From positions 1 to 6,211 of the forward strand of contig QMZJ01000077.1 in the NCBI GenBank assembly GCA_003663115.1: a stretch of DNA of 6,211 bases, in the 5' to 3' direction. The position numbers and the translations under genes were made by a program. The notes beneath the pieces are model-generated. The model had not been told where the DNA came from and made no database searches. It saw nothing but the letters and a program-made list of their open reading frames with translations. Below, one piece after another: positions 1 to 4,289 of this stretch (position 1 is the stretch's first letter; the number at the start of each line of letters is the position of its first letter). The DNA comes from Candidatus Altarchaeales archaeon (GTDB lineage: Archaea; Altiarchaeota; Altiarchaeia; IMC4; QMZM01).

Positions 1-1
1 A

Positions 2-163
2 ACGGATGATGAGTTCGGGGAAAAGCTGGAGAGATTGATGGAAGACAAAAATCTAAGAGATAAACTGGCAAAAAACGCCCATGAAATGTCCAGGGAGCAC
101 TCCTTAAAGAAGACAGGTCAAAGATTGAAGGAGATCTATGAGAATCTGCTCAATAAAAAGTAA
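2..163 (+). CDS. C-terminal end of a probable family-4 glycosyltransferase (5' truncated)
   Basis: Only the last 53 codons are visible, ending in TAA at 161-163; the start lies before the window. The peptide is an amphipathic, charged helical tail: a K-L-E-R-L-M-E-D stretch, then L-R-D-K-L-A-K-N-A-H-E, then S-L-K-K-T and I-Y-E-N-L-L at the end. This order (short helix, 'LRxxLaxNAxE', 'xxSxxxxxxxLxxIYexLL') is the usual C-terminus of GT-B fold family-4 (formerly group 1) glycosyltransferases, where the last helix crosses back to the N-terminal domain. No catalytic residues are in view, so donor and acceptor sugars are unknown. It is the only plus-strand gene and converges on the minus-strand block, so it belongs to another transcription unit. 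A role in glycosylating the sequon-rich surface proteins next door is possible but purely speculative. The family call rests on the tail alone. Confidence 0.6.
   Translation, partial: TDDEFGEKLERLMEDKNLRDKLAKNAHEMSREHSLKKTGQRLKEIYENLLNKK
155..159 (-). terminator. Possible U-tract at the 3' end of the minus-strand block
   Basis: Seven bases beyond the TGA (166-168) of the last minus-strand gene, the minus strand reads TTTTT followed by ATTG. Archaeal RNA polymerase terminates on short U-rich tracts without a hairpin, so this could end the five-gene transcript inside the 3' end of the converging glycosyltransferase gene. A run of five T is weak evidence and no hairpin was seen. Confidence 0.25.
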
Positions 164-165
164 TA

Positions 166-492
166 TCAACCAACCTTCTTCTCCAATTCTGCGACCCTGT
201 ATTCTAAGTCGGTAAATTTCCAGCTGCTGACCCTGCTCTTTTTCCTTTCCAGCTCTCGAACCCTCGCGTCGAGCTCGTTCCATTTACCGCTGTCTATTCT
301 ATCTTCAATCTGCGTCAACTCTGCTCTGGCTACCAGCAATGCACTGCATATCATCAACAAGCAGGCTAATATCAGCTGTATCGGATAGCTTATTTCAGTT
401 TTATGGGTGAGAACATTAATGAGTGAGAATATACACAATATGAAGCCCATGAAAAAAAGACACATCGCCAGAATTAAAACTCTGGATTTCAT
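166..492 (-). CDS. Small membrane protein, two TM helices plus cytoplasmic coiled-coil tail
   Basis: This 108-residue protein is not a family I recognise. Residues ~4-28 and ~36-56 are strongly hydrophobic and form two TM helices joined by a short loop (T-H-K-T-E-I-S-Y-P). From ~58 to the end the chain is charged and helical, with heptad-like L/V spacing (L-D-A-R-V-R-E-L-E, then L-E-Y-R-V-A-E-L-E-K-K), indicating a coiled coil. The positive start (M-K-S-R) suggests both termini are cytoplasmic, placing the coil inside the cell. It is the last gene of the minus-strand block. Its ATG overlaps the TGA of the upstream coiled-coil gene in an ATGA, implying translational coupling. A plausible role is anchoring the 332-residue coiled-coil protein to the membrane by coil-coil contact; that is inference. 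Length, coupling and composition make it a real gene despite its size. Confidence 0.85.
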   Translation of the reverse strand: MKSRVLILAMCLFFMGFILCIFSLINVLTHKTEISYPIQLILACLLMICSALLVARAELTQIEDRIDSGKWNELDARVRELERKKSRVSSWKFTDLEYRVAELEKKVG

Positions 493-1487
493 TCCTCTCC
501 CCTCTTATATTTTTCCAGCTTGTCCATCACACGCTGGAAAAGGCTGTCCAGCTCACGATCAAATTCCTCCTCAGTAACGTAGTTTTTTTGTTCCATCCTC
601 ACGAGTCGGGATATCGCATCATCTATCTCCACTACCCTGTTCTCCAGGGTCTTTTCCAATCTCTCCACCCTGGGTATGACGGATTTGATCTCGCTCATCT
701 CCCTGTCGAATTCTTCTCTTCTTTTCTTGAACTCATCCTTGAGCTTAACTATGGATCTCAATCTGGACTCTATATCCTCCTTCTTTACAAAATCCTGCGA
801 TTCTATCATGAAGTGGTTGGCTTTTTTCATAACCTCATCGAATCTCTTCTCCAGTGACTTGAATTCATCCGATAATTCTAAGAATCTATCATATCTTTTC
901 TGTACCTGGACGAAGATGTCCTCTACTTTCTCTGAATCTCTACTAACAACTGCCTGAATCCTCTTCATATTTTTTAGATCCCTTCTGACCTCGTTACTCA
1001 GCTTTATAACGGCCTCGGTACCCCTGAAGGCAGATATACTTGACTTAATCTCTTTTATCTCCTCCTTCAAGGTGTCCAGAAATTTCTTAAAGGTCTCCTG
1101 TCTGGACTCCAGTTTCATTACCTTGATGTCCTCCTTCTTCACCTCCGCCATCAATTTTTGCGGTTGAACAGCATTCACCAGATCTATGGCTTTTCTGGTT
1201 TCCATTTCTAAGGAGCTGAGATCCCTCTCCAGGGCAAGACTTCTCTGTCTCACATCGCCTATTCCCTCGCTCAATCTCTGAAATCTCTCGTCGTTCATCC
1301 TCATCATCTCCCTCAATGTTTTTACCTGCGCCCAGAGTTTTTGGATCTCCATCCCCATCCTGCTGGGCTGTTCTATAGAGGGAGCAGTTTCCTCTATCTC
1401 CTCCGCTTCTTCTTCCCCCTTCAAGATGAGCTCATCGATCTCTTTTTGCTCATTCTGTTTATTGCCCAGGATTTTCGGCAGTTTCAT
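489..1487 (-). CDS. Cysteine-free long coiled-coil protein, FlaC/D/E-reminiscent
   Basis: A 332-residue soluble protein with no signal peptide, TM helix or cysteine. Residues 1-43 are acidic and probably disordered (an E-rich run at 25-33, then T-A-P-S-I-E-Q-P). From ~44 to ~327 nearly everything is charged heptad-type helix, with likely breaks around N105-Q110 (V-N-A-V-Q-P-Q), F154-G156, and before the final helical pair (Y303-V-T-E-E-E-F). The pattern at 46-110, a helix then I-D-L-V-N-A-V-Q-P, recalls the FlaC/FlaD/FlaE accessory proteins of the archaellum (COG3352-like), which also work beside a KaiC-like ATPase (FlaH). Coiled coils mimic each other, so this is only suggestive; an SMC-like or tethering scaffold is the alternative. 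Its ATG lies 1 base past the stop of the KaiC-like gene, behind GGAG at 1498-1501, and its stop overlaps the next start. It probably scaffolds or links the KaiC-like ATPase to the membrane components. Confidence 0.88.
   Translation of the reverse strand: MKLPKILGNKQNEQKEIDELILKGEEEAEEIEETAPSIEQPSRMGMEIQKLWAQVKTLREMMRMNDERFQRLSEGIGDVRQRSLALERDLSSLEMETRKAIDLVNAVQPQKLMAEVKKEDIKVMKLESRQETFKKFLDTLKEEIKEIKSSISAFRGTEAVIKLSNEVRRDLKNMKRIQAVVSRDSEKVEDIFVQVQKRYDRFLELSDEFKSLEKRFDEVMKKANHFMIESQDFVKKEDIESRLRSIVKLKDEFKKRREEFDREMSEIKSVIPRVERLEKTLENRVVEIDDAISRLVRMEQKNYVTEEEFDRELDSLFQRVMDKLEKYKRGEE
494..504 (-). promoter_or_regulatory. Ribosome binding site for the 108-residue membrane protein
   Basis: On the minus strand the sequence GAGGGGAGAGG sits immediately before the ATG at 490-492, inside the last codons of the upstream gene. 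Several Shine-Dalgarno registers are possible (GAGG with 8 bases, GGGGAG with 4). Together with the ATGA stop/start overlap it fixes the start of this gene. Confidence 0.65.
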
Positions 1488-1488
1488 C

Positions 1489-2271
1489 TCATCTCAACTC
1501 CGGATATACCAGTAGTCCTTTTTTTGAAATATTCACAGATCGCATCCCGGTGGTATGGTCGGTCCCTCTCATCTTTAAAACCTCTAGATACTTCTTACGG
1601 GAGCCCTCCATCTCTCTATAGGAAAGGACGATTATACCATCCGATAGATACGCTTCGCTCAGTTTTGGCAGATCAGAATAAGATGCCTCGCATATTAGTA
1701 TCGTCACACAACCGTAACCTTTTAAGGAAGAAAGAAGGTCATACATCAATTCTCGGTATTCCCCGGTATCCTCCAACCTGGACCTGATGGGGTTGATAGA
1801 ATCTATCACTATCCTCTTTGGTTGAAATCTCTCAATATTCCCCAGCAATTTAGCCAGTATCTTCTCTCCATCCTTTATTCTACCAATATCCAGAAATTGT
1901 ACCACCTCGGATTCTATCAGTTTTTGAGAATAAAAATCGTACTGAGAGAGAAACTTTTGGATAACCCACCCGGGCTCGGAAACGGCAGTAATGTACAACC
2001 CAATTTCTTTTTGTCTGGCACCATGGAAAAGGCTCTGGACAGCCAGAGTGGTTTTCCCAGTTCCCGGTTCCCCACTCAATAAAATAGTTGATGGTATGGG
2101 AAATCCCCCCTCCAGCATCTCGTCCAAACCGGGAATTCCCGACCCTAATCTCTCTATGGGAATCATTTTAAGCAATTTCCCCCTTATTTTCCATTCACCA
2201 TTAATCTTTATTTTTTGGATTAATATATCTGTTATGTTTATTTTGAAATCTCCTCCTCCAGCCTCTTCCAT
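1489..2271 (-). CDS. KaiC-like single-domain RecA-fold ATPase
   Basis: This 260-residue protein carries one KaiC/RAD55-type domain. Visible motifs are the entry G-S-G-I-P-G-L-D-E-M-L-E-G-G at 43-56, Walker A G-E-P-G-T-G-K-T-T at 67-75, a strand ending A-V-S-E-P (E99 is at the usual catalytic Glu position), Walker B R-I-V-I-D-S at 153-158, and the signature K-M-R-G-T-D-H-T at 233-240. Circadian KaiC has two such domains; single-domain archaeal versions include FlaH and many proposed signalling ATPases. It has no membrane segment, DNA-binding domain or receiver, so it is probably a cytoplasmic ATP-dependent switch or assembly factor for its neighbours. The start is uncertain. The ATG at 2269-2271 has GGGAGG 4 bases upstream but makes a 34-base overlap with the HerA-like gene. 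The ATG at 2164-2166 (M36) would give 225 residues, starting just before the family-conserved region, with a weaker, distant GGGGG. I prefer the long form because residues 11-35 read like protein. Confidence 0.93.
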   Translation of the reverse strand: MEEAGGGDFKINITDILIQKIKINGEWKIRGKLLKMIPIERLGSGIPGLDEMLEGGFPIPSTILLSGEPGTGKTTLAVQSLFHGARQKEIGLYITAVSEPGWVIQKFLSQYDFYSQKLIESEVVQFLDIGRIKDGEKILAKLLGNIERFQPKRIVIDSINPIRSRLEDTGEYRELMYDLLSSLKGYGCVTILICEASYSDLPKLSEAYLSDGIIVLSYREMEGSRKKYLEVLKMRGTDHTTGMRSVNISKKGLLVYPELR

Positions 2272-4289
2272 TCATCCTCCCAATCACCGGGTTTTTGAAT
2301 TTCACCGCTCATGGGCTTTTTAATATCCAGTTTCTCGATGTCCCTCTCCAGATCTTCCAGGTACATATCCACTATCTCGAAAGAACCCTTCTTTAGGTTT
2401 TCCAGGGCGAGATCCAGCTCCAGCTCCAGATCGAAGACATCTATCCCCCTTGCCTTGGCCCTCTTCACCTTCAGCCCGAGGGCTTCGATCTTCAGGTCGT
2501 ACTTCTCATAGAGTTTCAACTCCTTATCACTTAATCTCCTCGGGTTGTGTAATAATGGTCTAAAGGTTACAAAATATGGATTTCCCCTGTTATATTGCGA
2601 ATTCTGAATCATTCCCGTGCCAACACGAGCTTTTACAACGGATTTCATTATATCCTCCCCATATTTCATCTTGATCTCTGACAGATCTCCCTCATAGCGG
2701 GTTCTCATCTGTATCTCGGTACCCACATTCGCCTTGATGTCTTTTGGATAATCGGTTAAAACCTGAGATATTAATACCAAACCTATACCCCATTTTCTGA
2801 ACTCCCTTACTCCCCTCTCGAGCTGGATGAGGCCCCTGCCGGTTCCCCCAAACTTCGGCAATAGTCTGTGAACCTCATCGAAGACTATCAGCGTTTTTAG
2901 TTGAGTTGCTTCTTCCATCCTGCTCTTGAAGACATCCAATATGGCCTGAATTATCACATCCTCTATATCCTCCGGATTCAGGTGATTCATACAGAATATG
3001 GTTATCTCTCCAGATTTCATGTGCTCGGCGATATTCAATTCCCAGGGACGCTTCACTATCTTTATCCTCCCATCGAATCTCTGAGCCTCTTTTTTCTTCA
3101 TTCCGAATTTGGGATAGAGCCGGAACATGCCCTTCTCTTTATTGGGTCTCAAAAAACCCGTCCACTGAGCTGTTGGATCGAAAACCAGAACCGAGACATT
3201 CTTTTTCAATGCCTCCTCCACTATGTCCTGAGCAGCCACAGTCTTCCCTCCCCCGGTGGAACCCGCAATTAGTACATGCTCTGTCAGCCTGTCCAGCTCC
3301 AGAAATGCCCTGATTCCAGATTCCGCGATTCTGCCGATGAATGCGGATCTCTTTCCGTGGCGGGGCAAACTCATAAAGTCTATACCTGCAAGATATCTCC
3401 TCTCTTTTGCCCGCTTTCTTTTGTATAGAACATATCCCAAATAACAGCAGGCAAGGATAAGGAATACCACGGATAATACCCAGATTGGTATGCCGGCAAA
3501 TTTTGATTCAAATATGCTCACACTGACATTAATTTCCTGTATATCCTCAACCTCTTCTGTCCTGTTAGCAGATCCTTCATACGTAAGAGCACCTCTAATA
3601 AGGTATTTACCGCCTTCAATTCTCGGTATATCCAGATTCTCCGTAAGTGTAACGGTCCTGTCTATAAATGGGAACGTCTTGCTCTCGTTCAGAACCTCCT
3701 TTGTAAGGGGATCCAACAATTGCAGAGTAAGTATCGAATTTCTCTCAATACCATGCGGATTATCTATGGTAACCTGGACGGGTAGTTTTTTACCAGGAGA
3801 TATACTATCGGTCAATGGTTTAATTTTTATATCAAACAGAGTCTGCTGTGGAGGCAAGACCCTTACATTGGCAGGTATCTGTGTTGATTTACCATCTAAT
3901 TTAAGTGATAAAACTCCGGAATAGACCCCAGAAGCAGCATCTACAGGCACATGGAAGGTGATGTTTAGATTGGTCCTCTCTCCCGACTCCAGAACAACAA
4001 CGGGATTTTTAATTTCTATGAACTTCTTTACCCTGCCCGTAATATTGGCCCTGAGGGTTGCAGTATCACCTAAGGTGTTAACAACATCTATAAAGCTCTC
4101 TATGCCTTCCCCGGGATAGAGATCGGCGGAGATTACCTGCATCCCCGATATGGGGCCCACTACCCCACCCCGAGTAGTTCTGTTCTCTGTTATTTCTACA
4201 TTACCTACTATGTCGGCACCCACAACTATAAAGCTAAAAATTATAGATACAAATACAAACAAAAATATAAAAGATAATCTATCTTTCAT
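2238..4289 (-). CDS. Membrane-anchored HerA-like (DUF87) ATPase with beta-sandwich ectodomain
   Basis: A 683-residue fusion across the membrane. Residues 1-25 are a signal peptide (hydrophobic core, likely cleavage after V-V-G-A). Residues ~45-147 form a NEW3/CARDB-like beta-sandwich (A-S-G-V-Y-S-G-V-L-S-L at 119-129), and ~150-260 a second sandwich. Both carry sequons (N36, N82, N109, N201, N242, N254). A TM helix at ~267-289 is followed by basic R/K residues, so the rest is cytoplasmic. The ATPase shows G-R-I-A-E-S-G-I (319-326), Walker A G-S-T-G-G-G-K-T (343-350), Walker B L-I-V-F-D-E (467-472) and sensor-like I-S-Q (507-509), all typical of HerA/FtsK/VirB4-type hexameric motors. The N-terminal HAS-barrel of canonical HerA is largely missing and the TM takes its place. 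The C-terminus (590-683) is a charged helical tail. It overlaps the upstream surface-protein gene by 11 bases and the KaiC-like gene by 34. Substrate is unknown: DNA transfer or surface-structure assembly are both possible. Confidence 0.93.
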   Translation of the reverse strand: MKDRLSFIFLFVFVSIIFSFIVVGADIVGNVEITENRTTRGGVVGPISGMQVISADLYPGEGIESFIDVVNTLGDTATLRANITGRVKKFIEIKNPVVVLESGERTNLNITFHVPVDAASGVYSGVLSLKLDGKSTQIPANVRVLPPQQTLFDIKIKPLTDSISPGKKLPVQVTIDNPHGIERNSILTLQLLDPLTKEVLNESKTFPFIDRTVTLTENLDIPRIEGGKYLIRGALTYEGSANRTEEVEDIQEINVSVSIFESKFAGIPIWVLSVVFLILACCYLGYVLYKRKRAKERRYLAGIDFMSLPRHGKRSAFIGRIAESGIRAFLELDRLTEHVLIAGSTGGGKTVAAQDIVEEALKKNVSVLVFDPTAQWTGFLRPNKEKGMFRLYPKFGMKKKEAQRFDGRIKIVKRPWELNIAEHMKSGEITIFCMNHLNPEDIEDVIIQAILDVFKSRMEEATQLKTLIVFDEVHRLLPKFGGTGRGLIQLERGVREFRKWGIGLVLISQVLTDYPKDIKANVGTEIQMRTRYEGDLSEIKMKYGEDIMKSVVKARVGTGMIQNSQYNRGNPYFVTFRPLLHNPRRLSDKELKLYEKYDLKIEALGLKVKRAKARGIDVFDLELELDLALENLKKGSFEIVDMYLEDLERDIEKLDIKKPMSGEIQKPGDWEDEWKRLEEEISK
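2276..2281 (-). promoter_or_regulatory. Candidate ribosome binding site for the long form of the KaiC-like gene
   Basis: On the minus strand GGGAGG is followed by 4 bases and the ATG at 2269-2271, all inside the last codons of the HerA-like gene. The spacing is slightly short. It competes with an internal start at 2164-2166 whose upstream GGGGG (2179-2183) is about 12 bases away. Confidence 0.4.

Noticed and set aside
3490..3924. Plus-strand open frame of 144 codons antisense to the HerA-like ectodomain, with similar ones at 1341-1787 and 2901-3272.
   Set aside because: They lie wholly opposite strongly supported minus-strand genes, show no domain motif and have unnatural Ser/Leu/Pro-rich composition; they are antisense shadows.
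2238..4289. Calling this gene herA, the DNA end-resection helicase.
   Set aside because: The motor domain is HerA-like, but the signal peptide, ectodomain, TM, missing HAS-barrel and lack of adjacent nurA argue against that role.
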